A stretch of DNA of 64,000 nucleotides from Monosporascus cannonballus (taxonomy: Eukaryota > Ascomycota > Sordariomycetes > Xylariales). The translations under genes were made by a program, and so were the position numbers. Positions 33,939-46,213 of the stretch are shown piece by piece. The stretch is from contig QJNS01000177.1 of the NCBI GenBank assembly GCA_004154925.1, positions 103,554 through 167,553 of the forward strand, in the 5' to 3' direction. Numbering within the stretch: position 1 is the first letter of the stretch; each line of letters begins with the position of its first letter. The notes under the pieces are model-generated. The model was not told the DNA's origin. It saw nothing but the letters and a program-made list of their open reading frames with translations, and searched no databases.

Positions 33939-36879
33939 CGTTATAAGTTTTTTTTAATAATATTGTTAAACTTTAAGTAATATCGATTAATACTATATTT
34001 ATTAATAAATAATCCGAATAATTTATTTACTAGGTTCCTGCTTATCCGAATATTGGAATGAAATTTAAGAAAAAAAAGGTTTATTTTTTTCGTAAAGAAG
34101 TTTTTTAACGATTGAATGCTATAAACGAATATATTTTTTAATTTGAAAAAAACAATAATAATTTTATAATATTTTTTAAGTTGCCTATAAAAAATTTAAA
34201 GAAAAAAAAAGGTTTTCGAAACCGGGAAGCCCTTTTAAATAAATTAGGTTATTTAGTTAAATTTTATTAAGGAATTAAGAAAGGTTCTTAAGCCTTTTAA
34301 GTTAGAACTTTTCGATAAAACTTTAATTAAGTTATAATTATTTTTAACTTAATGCCGAATATATTTTAAATATTTTCTTATTCGATTAATTACGCTTATT
34401 ATATAAATCAAATTCGTAATCGGACGATTTACCGGAAATGCGGTTATTTGGTTTAAATCTGGTATAAGAAAATATATTACTTTATTAATCGAAAAACGAA
34501 AACTAAAGATAATATAAATTTATAGTAATTACGAATAATTCGAATAACAATTAACAATAATTTTCGGAATAATAAACAAAAAAATAAAAACCGAAATATA
34601 AATTTAGCAATTACGATAAAAAGGATTAATACCTAATTACGGCAGTATATTAATTTAATTAATAATTAAATTAAATAAAGATAAAGAGTATTAATAATTA
34701 AGTTTTTTAATAATCTGAAAAAATAAAAGGAATTTTTTAAATTTAATTAATTTAATTATTTGTCGGATTATATCGTTATGATAATTAAGATTAACGATCG
34801 ATAATACGTATAATATATTAAGGGTACCAAAGGAAAAAGCGATAGCAAATCCCGATACATAGCTAATACTAGCATTTTTTAATACGGCAACATTTTTTAC
34901 GATACGGAATTAGGACTTATACAATTAAAAGTTACTTATAAGAAGAACTAAAGCCAAATTAAATGCTATAATTACAATGAAATAGGATATAAGGCAGTAT
35001 AATATAAAGCACTTAAAAAGCTGTGTTAAGATAATTAGAAATCTGTATTTAAAGGATAATCTAAAAAAAATCAAAAGAATAAAAGCAAATTAATTAATAT
35101 AATTCGGCCTAAATATATACTAGGTTTTTTATAGCAAAAGGTTTAACGGAAATTATCTCGATAAAAAATTTGACGAAAAATATAAAAAATTAAAAAGCTA
35201 ATTTAATAAATATCGCGAATATAATAAGAAGCATTATAAGAATAATTACGCGAATACCAGAATTAGAGAGAAAAAATTTGTCCCGGAACCTTTGAGCGAT
35301 ACGGCAAAATATATGCCATATATTATCGACGACGAAAATATCCCGATTACAAAAAGTAAAAATAATATATTTACGTACAAATTACCCGTATATATTATAA
35401 GGGATTCGATTTTCCAAATCGTACCGGAAATAATAAGGACGATAAATAATAATATCGATATTTTCGAATTATAGCCCCAGGAAATATTTAATAACTGGCC
35501 GAAATACAAAACTGGCCTAAAAGAAGTAATGCTTATAGGAAAACCCTTTTTATTATTATAGATAATATAATCATTAAACGGAAAAGGAATTAATCCAGCG
35601 TATAATAAAAAATTATTACTAAAAAATTATTACGGATTTTTATTTTCAGATAATATTAATCATAAATTTTTATAAAAGGAAAGCTATTAAGGAAAAATAT
35701 ATTAATTTATAAAAGATTTTTAGAACGATAATTAAAACGACATATAATAAAATATAATTACAAACATAAAACAATAATTCATTTAATAAAAAAACAAATT
35801 ATAACAAAATTAACAATAATTAATACAGCTTAAAAGAATAATACGCCGGTAATAATAATGAATATAACAGTTTAACGCATTAAGCGAAAAAATATAAATA
35901 AAACTTGATAAATTTAATAAAAATTAAAAGAAATTACTTATAAAAAAGCTATAAAATAACGAAACCTAGAAATATTGAAAATATTTCTTAAAAAAGGTTT
36001 TAAATGCGACGATAAAAAATAATAATAACATTATTATTTTGGATATACGAATCGAAATATATTAATATATTATAATAATAAATTATAAAACTTTAAATAA
36101 GAATTATATTATATAAAATATAATTAATAAATTTAAATTATTATAGAAATACAAGTTAAAACTTTATATAACGATAAATGTCGAAAGTTAGGAATTTACT
36201 TACGATAATAAAAAAAATTATATACGAAATTAATTATTTCGAGATTTTTATTTAAGAACGATATTAGATAATCGATTTCGACATCGCTTTATTCGGGAAT
36301 TACAATATAATTTTAGGATTATTATGAATATTTTAATACGAAATTTTAATTAACGAAACAATTGGCCAAATAAAATTTATTTTATTTCTTATTAATAAAT
36401 GCAAAAACAAATTGGAAATTTTAATATTTAATTAATAATAACGACAAATATAAATATAAAAATACGATAAAAACCTTATTACCTAAAAGGATAAAACATA
36501 AGAAAAAAAACGGAGATTAAAAAAAGAATACGACGTATCGTTATTATTATCAAAACGAAATTAAAATAATTAAATAACGATTTAAAATAACCATAGCCCT
36601 AAAAGTCAGAAAATCTCATTAATACATTATTACAGTATTACAGATATAAGTAATTTTTCAAAACGAAATTCGATACGAAATTACCCGAACATAGCGAATA
36701 AGATTATAAAATAATTCTTAAAAAAGATTTTCGACGAAGTTTTACCTTATTTATAATTTTAATAAAAGTAAATTACGTATTCTTAAACAATACCTGGAAA
36801 ATCGGTTACAAAAAGAATAAATTCGATTTCTAAAATTATTAGCAGAATATCCGATATTTTTCGTATTTAAAAAATGGAA

Positions 36880-37240
36880 AATTACGATTTATAATTAATT
36901 ATCGATAATTAAACGATACTATTATTAAAGATCAAATGTTATTACCCTTAATTACGGAAATAAAAACCCGATTTTACGGAATTAAATAATTTATAATATT
37001 TAATCTTAAAAATAAATATAACCTTATTAAAATTAAAAAAGGATACGAATAAAAAATAGTTTTTAAAATAAACTACGGATTATTTAAGTATTTAATTATA
37101 TGAATAAAATTTACGAACGTATTAGTAATTTTCTAACGAATAATAAATTATGTATTACGGAAATATTTCGATATTTTCGTCGTTTGTTATTTCGATAATA
37201 TTTTTATCTTTTCCGAAACAGAAAAAAATACGTAAAATAC
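36880..37240 (+). pseudogene. Gypsy-B reverse transcriptase relic
   Basis: Despite many stops, the plus strand keeps the order of Gypsy reverse transcriptase blocks. The clearest is FDIFVVCYFDNIFIFSETEK, where YFDN (37,188-37,199) stands for the catalytic Y-x-D-D. It fixes orientation and superfamily. Confidence 0.75.
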
Positions 37241-39297
37241 GTTTATAAGGTCTTTTAAGCTTTACAAAATACAAAATTATTTATTAACGTAAAAAAAACT
37301 TAGTTCTATAAATAAGAAATAAAATATTTAAAACATATTATTACCCTAGAATATATTAGGATAAACTTTAAAAAAATCGCTATAATTACAAAATAACAAA
37401 CGCTAATAATAATTAAAAAGGTATAGGCATTTTTTGGATTCGCTAATTATTATAGGAAGTTTATTCGAAACCTTAGCAAAATAATTATATCCTTAATAAA
37501 TTTTACGAAGAAGAAAAAAGTTCAAATAAATACTAGATACGGAAAAAATATTTCAGAATATTAAGGATACGATTACTAATAAGCCAATATTAATTATATA
37601 CGATTTAAACCGCCTCGTTAAACTAAAAACCGATATTTCAGATTATATATTAAACGTAATAATCGAATAACGAAATAATTAAGGCAAATTGCACCCTATT
37701 ATATTTTTTTATATAAATTGAAAAGAACCGAATTTAATTATAATATCCTCCATAAGGAATTTATGGCTATTATTATGGCATTTCGAGAGTTTAAGTATTT
37801 TCTAAAAAAAAAACTTATACCAGGTTAAAATTTATACGGATTATTAAAATTTTGCCCGGTTTATTACGACCAAAAAATTTACAAAATAATAATTAAAATA
37901 TGCAAAAATATTGGCAAACTTCGATTTTATTATCATTTACAAAGAAAACTCAGAAAACGGCAAAGCAAATGCCCTAAACAAATGGCCAAACCTTAAAAAT
38001 AGTAGTTAAAATTAGTGATATAATTTTCGATATTACTATAAAAAACAATTATACCTATAACAAATTACGATAATTCGAGCAGTATCTTTCGATATATATT
38101 AAAAAATCTAGCAATATAATAATAATTTTTTAAAAAACTCAAAAAAATAAATAAAATACAAATTTTCAAAAGTTTTAAAAATATTTAATACGAAAAATAT
38201 ACAAGCATTAATTATACGAATATCCAGGAATTTATAAAACTCTAAAACGGCTTTAACGTATATATTTCTTTTTTAAGATAAAATTAATAATATATAAAAT
38301 TATGTAACAATATAATATTTGCGCCAAAGCAAAGATTCGACGATATAAACTATACGGAAAATTATAGCTATTACCAGTCGAAAAATAACCATAATACTTA
38401 ATTATATTCAACTTTATTATTAAATTTCTTATATCAAAAAATTTAATTATAAGAATATATTACGACAGCATTTTTGTAATCGTCAACCGATTTACGAAAA
38501 TTTCTTTTTTCTTATTATATTACGAAAATATAAATACTGAATAAATAATATACATTTTCTTTAAACATATTTTTAGCATATACGGATTACTTATAGAAAT
38601 TATTTTAAATAAAGAATCGATATTTATATTAAAATTTTACCAAAGTTTTATAATATAAATCGGCCTAAATTATAAGTTATTTAACATATTTAAACCTTAA
38701 ACGTATAAATAAATAAAACGCATAAATTAGACCTTAAAAATTTATTTACGATATTATATTAATTACAAACAAAGTAATTAAGTTAAAAAGTTAGTAATCG
38801 CATAATTAACTTATAATATCAATTATTATAAAAGTATTAAAATAATACTTACGAATATAAATTTTGGTTTTATTTCAGAGATTTACAGAAAAATATACAA
38901 CGACGATCTAATTAACGTTAAAATAATCCTTACGTCAAAATAATTACGACAGTTATATCAGGAAATAAAAACGGAATTCAAATTTGTACGAAATTAAATA
39001 AATAAGTATTATAATCAAATGAAATATAAAAGGATTAATTTTCGAAAAACAAAAATAGTTTTTCTTATTATAAAAATTATTTAAACAAAATGACTAAATA
39101 AAAAACTCGATTTCAAGTATATCGGTTTATATAAAATTACCAAAACAATTTCAGAATATAATTATTAATTAAAATTTCCACTAAAAGTTAAATTTTATTT
39201 AATTTTTTTATATTTTTTATTCGAATTAATAACGGATGTAATCAAAGTGTATACGGCACAAAATAATATGAAAATAAAAAACGAATAAGCATATAAA

Positions 39298-39434
39298 ATA
39301 AAAAAGATTTTCGGCATACGAAAACAAAACGGATCTATCCAGTACCTAATTAAATGGAAAAAATATCCGAATTCTGAAAATACCTAGAAACTCGTTAAGA
39401 ACCTTATTAACGCCTAACGCCTATTAAAAAACTT
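39298..39434 (+). pseudogene. Gypsy-B chromodomain relic
   Basis: A continuous frame with two stops reads KIFGIRKQNGSIQYLIKWKK, then YPNSENT-stop-KLVKNLINA-stop-RLLKNF. This is the chromodomain pattern I-L-x-x-R, Y-L-V-K-W-K-G-Y, S-x-x-T-W-E-P, N-L, L-L-x-x-F. Both stops fall where Trp (TGG) and Gln (CAA/CAG) are expected, as RIP predicts. It lies after the integrase region, typical of chromoviruses. Confidence 0.8.
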
Positions 39435-40052
39435 TTACTAGTAACGGCAAAATTACTCGAAATAATAATATGTTAATTTACAAAATCTAAAGAAAAAAAA
39501 TCCTTGGTTTACCGTATTCTAATTAATAACGTTTATTTTATCTAAAGCCTATATTTCGACCATAAATTTTAACTTTAACTGCGTAAGGTCGTTAAAATCA
39601 TTTAAAAATTAAAAAGTACAATTAACAAATTATGCACCTTAGGATTAATAGTATTAACGTTAACGACGTATATGAAAAAAAATATATAAAAACTTCAGAC
39701 AAAGATTTTTCGGCCGTTAACTTTTCTTTTTTTAATTTTTTCGATTTTGCGATATAACGGTTAATTGTAGAAACGGGAATTTCTGTTTTATCGTACGTAC
39801 GACCTCGACGAACGCATTTCTTATAACGAGAAACCCCGTTTATTATTGGGTAATTAAGCTGTCGGATAAAATAAAAAAATAAGGTATTATGTCAAAATTT
39901 TCGAATTTAATTAAATTAATTAAGGTAAGTCGTTATTCGGATTTACAAAAATAACGCTTAAATATACCGGAAAACATGTTAAATGAATATAAAAAGCTTA
40001 CCGAAAAGAAAAAGGAAATCTTGAGAACAAAATTTATGGAAAGAGGAAATCG

Positions 40053-40439
40053 TATTATGGCTCAACGAATTACGGTTTCCAAAAACGGTTTGCCATAACC
40101 TAACCACAGGTGCGCGGTAGGGCAGGTTACGTAATAGATTATTAACTTATTAGTAATAAGCTAGTAAGCAGGATTATTAACTTATTGGTAATAAGCTAAT
40201 AAGCCGGATTACTAACTTATTGATAATAAGCGAGTAACCTAAAAAAATATATATACGTTTATTATTTCTATAATTTAAATAATTTCAGCTTGCAATATAA
40301 TATCGTTACTTAAGATACCCTTAGTATTACGAGATGTAACACGATTACTGTATCTATTGCTTAGATTTCTACGATACTCCTGCCAACATAAACCCGTACA
40401 ACTAAGGTTTAATAGTTGGTTAAACTCTAAGCAGTCACA
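40053..40439 (+). repeat. Gypsy-B 3' LTR
   Basis: A 387-bp LTR preceded by the purine tract GGAAAGAGGAAA. It has three degenerate 35-bp units. The left half is more mutated than in the 5' LTR (the CACGTG core has become TACGTA). It ends GCAGTCACA. Confidence 0.88.
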
Positions 40440-40450
40440 GTATTTTCGAA

Positions 40451-40521
40451 GCTTTTAATGGGATTCGAACCTATGCCTTTAGGTATTAGGATTTGATATT
40501 ATATCGCTAAATTATAAAAAT
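40451..40521 (-). other. tRNA-like sequence in Copia-2 (mutated copy)
   Basis: Same position in the element and same length as 11,321-11,391. The T loop TTCGAAT and its stem are preserved. The acceptor and D arms carry C-to-T/G-to-A changes that break pairing. The Gypsy-B insertion lies only a few bases from its 3' end. Confidence 0.55.
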
Positions 40522-41651
40522 GTTATTAGAAAATTTTCTTACTGGCTTTATTTTTAAGGTCGTTTAAGAATAAAGGTATAAAAACGGTAAAGGAAAGAAC
40601 GATAAGAAAAAAAACGGGAGTAATAGCCTTTTATTACTGGGCGACGCCTAGGATAAATTAATATTTTTTTAGATTTCCTTTGGTTTTAAAATAACTTCCT
40701 AAAGGTTTAATAATTTAATAAATTTTTAATGTTATTAAAATTTTAAAGGCTTAATTAAGTTATTTACCATTATGGCGTTAATAGGCGTTTATTTGATTTT
40801 TATTTTTCTTATTACGTAAATTTCGCAAAACTAATAATTATAGATATTAACGTATTTTAATTTCGTAATTAGACGTATAGTTTTTTTAATAACTAGCCGT
40901 ATCGTTTACGTATTATTTATTTGGATAATTAAATTCTTTTTTAGTTTTAGGCTAATAACTTTGAATAATTTCAGCATAAAAAAGGTTTTTTTAACGATTT
41001 GTAATAAGGTTAGCAGTTTAACTTTTGTGTTCGAAATAGTAATTATATCCTATTTATTAGCCCTTTATATAATAGGGCTATCGAAAAGTGATAATACGAA
41101 TCTTTAAAAGCTTTTTCGGTTAAGATTATTTGCGAATAAGGCGTTATTTATATATAAAAACGATCGTACGTTAGGATTTTTGTTATTTTCGAATTTTAAG
41201 ATTAAGGTACGTATGAAATAAGTATAAAAAATAATCTCGTTAATAGTATTAAAATACGTAAGGTTAAGGTTTTTGTAATAACGAAATAAATGAAAAATAA
41301 TTTTAACTAGGTTTTGGCGAATAATAATAGCTTTATATAATAAGCTTCCGATTTTTTCGAAATATAACTTTTTAAATGTTATTAACGTTTCGCCTTAATA
41401 TTTTTTAAAAAAATTTTATTTAAAGACCTATAAATAACGTTTTCGAAATTTGGATAATTCAAAACGTATATATAATTTTTCCAGTAAGTATTTTATAATA
41501 ACTATAATTTCTTAATTATACGGTTTTTCAGAATACATATCTTAAGAAATTATTATAAATTCCTTAAGTCGTTAATATAAAAACGTTATATTAATTTCGC
41601 AAGGAATTTTGTAACGCGTATTATATTACAAATCCTGTATAATATAGCTAT

Positions 41652-41663
41652 ATCGTTAACGTA
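41652..41663 (-). pseudogene. Copia-2 reverse transcriptase active-site relic
   Basis: Minus strand FFYVNDIAI, from the Ty1/Copia YVDD box with one Asp changed to Asn. A nearby minus-strand segment in Copia-1 (about 13,090-13,125) reads NWQEAI, another Copia reverse-transcriptase signature. Confidence 0.75.
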
Positions 41664-43387
41664 AAAGAATAACGTTAACCAGTTATTAGTTATAATATAT
41701 TAGTTATTTGGAATGGATTTTAATCCTAGTTCCTTTAGTTTTGCCGTTAGGTTCCGTTGTTATAAGAATAGTAATCGCCTTAAGCCGTATAGGGCTTTTT
41801 GGAGTTTTAAACAAAAGCTCGAGCGTACGAATCCCTGTAGAAAACGTAGGTATATTAGTTTATCGAAGTCCTTATATAAAAACGTATTAACAGCGTTAAA
41901 TTAATGAAGCTTAGCGTTAAATCGGGCTGTAATAGTTATAAATATACGAAAAAACCTGTTTATTAACGTAAAAGCGTAAGCGTTAAGGTCCTTACCGGGC
42001 TAAAAGTTATTACGGATAATTATTTTAGCCTTAAATTTCTAAAGTACTCCGTATTTGTTAAATTTATATATAAATATCTATATTAATAAAAAATACCGTT
42101 AAAACTTATGTCCTAAATTGCCTTTTGTAATAGGGTGACAGTAATTAATTGCTTTATCCGATATATTTGATCTTATTTTTTAACGCGGTTATTTTTTTAG
42201 TTTTTAACGTATCTATGTTATATAGCTTCCTGTTAATTTTTAGGAGTAGCGGAAAGGCTAATACGATATAAACGACTATGCTTAATTGCGGTCGAAAAGA
42301 TAACATTAAAAACGGTTAAATATATATTGCGTTTTTCGAATTCCAAATTATAATTCGTATTTGCCGAAAATAGTTATTTAATTTAGGAAATTTAGTTTCG
42401 TACGGCGTTACCGTGGCTGAAAAATAACTGGTAATGTATTTTAAGCTTTATCCGGTGGTGGTGCGTTAAGTTGTTAATAATTTAGGTTTTTAAGGGCTGG
42501 AATAACTTTTGGTATAGACAGATAAAGCTATATAGCCTTACGTTTCGAATTGTCCGTTTTATTAGGGATACGGCTAAGGTTTTTTTCGGAATTATCATTA
42601 ATTGCCGAATTACAGAAATTTTCGTTAAAATACGAGTTATGGGCTTTATTAGCCTTTACCCTTTTAGCTTTCTATAAATTTTTTTGATTAGGAAGATCCG
42701 TAACCATTACGATGATATCGTAAATAACTTTTTTAAGTTCGTTTTGCTTTGCCGATTTATCCACCCCCTTAACGATACTTATATCCAAGGGATCGTTGTT
42801 AAAGATAGCCTTAGACGTCCTTAAGAAGGTTATTGTTGCAGGTGGAATAAGAATACTGTCGATCTGGTCGTTTAGTTTTGCGATTTCGAACGAGGATTTT
42901 TTTTATTCGCCTTGATATAATTTCGTTTTGTCGAAAGTAACGTCCTTAATGGTAATAATGCGTTATTGCGAAGAAATCCATATCCGATATATATTATTAA
43001 TTACGTATTTTATAAGGTGTCCGATATACGCCCTGGAATCCATTTTCTTTAAGCGTTTCACGCCCCGACGGGCTGTTTTCGTAAGCGCATAAGTTTTTAA
43101 TCTGAAAAGTACAATATTCGCTATATTTGCCTTTAGACCTTTTTCGGAGATAAGTGTTTTATCCCTTTTAATTAGTTATTTGTTGAAAACCTGGATAAGG
43201 GTTTTTTAACTTAGGACTTGGATAGGTATACGATTAATAATATATATGGCTATTTTTATAATTTCCGGCCATAGGTCGAAAAGGACGTTATTGTTAATAA
43301 TTAGGTAACGTATTTTCGTAATAATTACGCCCCCGGTACGTTCCTAAACGCTTACGGGCTCCTTAATATATGGAGGCAAAGGTTTAT

Positions 43388-43530
43388 TGTTACGGCCTGG
43401 TCACTCGTAATGTCTTCCAACATATACGAGTACATATAGACAGCTGTAAGCACCAGGATGATTGCCACAATTGCGATCATTCCACTGATCTTTTGCCCTG
43501 GTGGCGTAATGGCATGGTGCAGCCATAACA
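43388..43530. mobile_element. 143-bp mini-LTR inserted in Copia-2
   Basis: Starts TGTTACGGCC and ends GCAGCCATAACA, flanked by TSD TTTAT (43,383-43,387 and 43,531-43,535). Copia-1 shows the empty site near 14,460. It is unmutated in composition. Together with 13,616-13,782 it points to very small LTR (TRIM/SMART-like) elements in this genome, although the two sequences are not alike. Confidence 0.8.
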
Positions 43531-44859
43531 TTTATGGGATATACCTATATCGAAAAGTTATTTTCGAAATTTATTCCCGCTGGAAATTTCCTTATTTGAT
43601 ATGATCGTCTTAACCTTAATATGGAATTATTTCTTAAGAAAAATTACTGCGTTTATTAAGGTAATTAAAGCATATTTTTTCCGCTTTAAGGTATAATTAA
43701 TTTTAACTTTAATAACTGGATAAGTAATAATTAACGTTTTTGTACGCCCGTCGAAGACGTCGCTAAATTTGAAAAAATTAGCGTATATCGTGCTAAAAGG
43801 CTTGTTTTCTTTGATTGATTACTGTCGTAATATTTTCTTTCGCGTTTTAACGATTTGATAGTTCTGATATTAAATTACTAAAGACAAATAGACTTTCGTT
43901 TCGGTAACTGCTTGCATTATTTTTTTAAGGGTACGTAAGTTTAAATATGTAAATCTTTGGTGCCATAATATAACGTTTCCCTTTAAAAGCTTTAAAGAAA
44001 GCCTGGAATTATTACCATAAAGTTTCTGCTATAGGATTAATTTAGGAAGCAGGAATTCTTAAATTAGGGGCTTCGAAACGAAATCCTCGTTTTCGCTTTC
44101 GAAAATAACTTTATCCTTTGAGTTATATTCGTTTTTCGAGATAGTAGTAGTAGGCTTTTTTTTAATTATTGTAAAAGTTATTAGAATAATATCGTTGTTA
44201 TCGTTTCCCGGCATTATTTGAATATGGTATTTAATAAGTTAATGTTTAATCTAGTTAATTTTCGCTATTTTCGTTCTTAACGCTTTATGATATATAACGT
44301 TAATCCTATAATTTTAATAAATTTTAATTTGTTAAAATAATATATGCGAAATTAGGTTAATATATATCTTAAGGATATATAAATAATTTTTTAAAAGAAA
44401 GGTATTAAATCTTCTTAACAGTATAGTAAGCGTAATTTTTCGTATACCTTCGCCTACGATATTAAGATATTTTCCTTCGGCTAAAAATTTTCCGTTAACT
44501 TTCGGTAGGTGTAAATTAAGAAAATCAACTTTGCGATTTTCTATATGAAAGTCGGAACAGATATCCAGTAACGTAAACCTTTTTAGGTTGTATCCGATAG
44601 TAACGTTATTAGCTTGTGGACTTGTAAGAAGCTTTTTAACGAAAAATATTAAAATTAATTAAGAAGTTTATGGTTTATTTTTTTTAATTCTTTTAAATTT
44701 TTTAATTCTTTTTTTTATTTGTTTTTGTAAACGCTTATTTTTTTCTGCTTAGGGAGAATTTTCAAAATATGCTTATATATCTTTTTCTTAGTTTTAGAAA
44801 TTTCGTTTTACCTGTCGAATTTAACGCTTTTGTTAATATAAAGGTAATCTTTAAAAAAT

Positions 44860-44940
44860 ATTTTTTAATAACATTTTGGTATAAAACGGTTATTATTATT
44901 ACCGCCGCCGTTATTCTAGCTGTTATTATTCCGGTTATCT
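44860..44940 (-). pseudogene. Copia-2 gag remnant (Asn-rich stretch and zinc-knuckle region)
   Basis: Aligns with the Copia-1 gag remnant at 15,700-15,918. On the minus strand it gives an Asn-rich repeat and a decayed C/H cluster. It is shorter than the Copia-1 counterpart and no longer open. Confidence 0.5.
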
Positions 44941-45954
44941 AAAAATGTACCCGTCTAATCAAAACCTTTCCATTTAGGGTAACGTCGAACGTTCCCCGTA
45001 ATAACTATTTTGCGGTAACGCCCTAAGCCTTTCGTAATCTTATATGGCTTCGGAACCGTTCCACGAAATTTTGTACGGATGGAAGCTTAATAAGATCCTT
45101 GCCTTCGAATATGGCTTCCTTCACCCTAGCCCTTTAAATAACAGAAAAATCGGGTAAGTAAGTGTTAACAGCCTTTAAAAAATCAAGATAGCCGTAATAA
45201 CTTACAACGGCCGGAATTTAAAATTCCGCGGTTTTAATATATATTTTCCAATACGTAAATAACCAAATATTTATTTAAATCTTATTAATTTTTAATGCTT
45301 ACTTATATCGAACGTTGATTTCGTAAATTCGAACGTTATTATTAAGCTTAAATTTATTTTTTAAAACAATTAACTTTTTTCGAAACGTAATTTTTTTCCA
45401 ATATACTTAATAATAATTAGGGTAAACGGACTAATTCAAAAACGTATTGATTTCAGCAAATACCTTTTTCTAAACGATATATAAGGATTACTTCCTATTA
45501 TATGTCTTTAAGGCCTTTTCGAACTTCGAATAATTCGGGCCATCTAAGGCATATTCGTTAATTATTCCATTTTGGAAATAATAAAATTTAATAAAAAATC
45601 GGTATTATTAATAAAGTAAAACTTAGGCCAAGTTAGGGTTAATATATGCCTATAACATACCAGCATTCGTATTAATATAAAACTCGAAAATATTATACTC
45701 TTTAAAAATCCTTTTTTTAAATAAATACCTAGGAACGCGTCCTAAAAAAAACTCGTTAAGGTTTAATTAAATAATTATGGCTTTAGAAATAATATAAAAA
45801 ATAAGTGGGTTAAGATAATTAAAAAGGTAACAGCTAAATAATAAATATCTTTGGTAACGGGACAATAAATATACCGCAAAAATAATAACGAAGTTCTGAA
45901 TAATTTCAACAAAACGTATATAACAAATATATTAAAGCGCGGCTAAAAAGAAAT

Positions 45955-45972
45955 GCGGACCGGGTTCATAAC
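45955..45972 (-). other. Copia-2 primer-binding site
   Basis: Immediately inside the 5' LTR. Read on the plus strand it is GCGGACCGGGTTCATAA, which resembles an initiator tRNA-Met from the D arm to the anticodon loop (expected GGGCTCATAA). Copia elements prime with an internally cleaved initiator tRNA half, so the site fits the family. The match to this organism's tRNA is not checked. Confidence 0.55.
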
Positions 45973-46213
45973 TATGAGACCCTGCATCATACACAGAAGC
46001 ATATATAATCGAAGAAAAGGTGTATTAAAGGTTGCATAACCTTTAAAAGGTCCTAGTTAAAGGGTGAGGGTAACGAACCCTCCTTTTATACACGTAAATA
46101 TAGCTGTAGCTAAGAGGAAAAGATACCGGGGGTGCATAAAGTAGCCTTGTTTCAGTAGGTGATCAAACTAAGCCAAGGCCTAGCTGTTTGATCGACTTCA
46201 GCTGGGTCTGACA
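45973..46213 (-). repeat. Copia-2 5' LTR (right)
   Basis: 241 bp, ending GGGTCTGACA on the plus strand beside TSD GATCT. Little mutated. It shares boxes with the solo LTR at 21,541. Confidence 0.9.

Larger units (their letters stand above)
33549..40439 (+). mobile_element. Gypsy-B: chromovirus Ty3/Gypsy element nested in Copia-2
   Basis: 6,891 bp with TSD GTATT (33,544-33,548 and 40,440-40,444). LTRs are 33,549-33,938 and 40,053-40,439 (390 and 387 bp), TGT...ACA ends. The plus-strand order is gag/protease region, reverse transcriptase (36,880-37,240), integrase region, then a chromodomain (39,298-39,434). Many stops fit C-to-T change in CpA and its complement. The LTRs are a related but distinct subfamily from Gypsy-A: the first 100 bp differ, the last 150 bp are alike. 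Copia-1 shows the empty site: the sequence resumes as TTTTCGAAGC next to the tRNA-like sequence. Confidence 0.92.
33157..46213 (-). mobile_element. Copia-2: second copy of the Copia family, inserted in a gene and itself carrying Gypsy-B
   Basis: TSD GATCT at 33,152-33,156 and 46,214-46,218. Minus orientation: 5' LTR 45,973-46,213, gag remnant about 44,860-44,940, reverse transcriptase YVND at 41,652-41,663, tRNA-like sequence about 40,451-40,521, C-run polypurine tract 33,400-33,410, 3' LTR 33,157-33,399. Two insertions lie inside: Gypsy-B (33,549-40,439) and a 143-bp mini-LTR (43,388-43,530). Without Gypsy-B and its TSD copy the element is about 6.16 kb. The body is heavily AT-converted, while the LTRs and the flanking gene are not. 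Confidence 0.92.

Noticed and set aside
35246..35509. 87-codon minus-strand frame with hydrophobic segments
   Set aside because: It lies in the AT-rich Gypsy-B body on the strand opposite its coding direction; hydrophobic residues come from AT bias.
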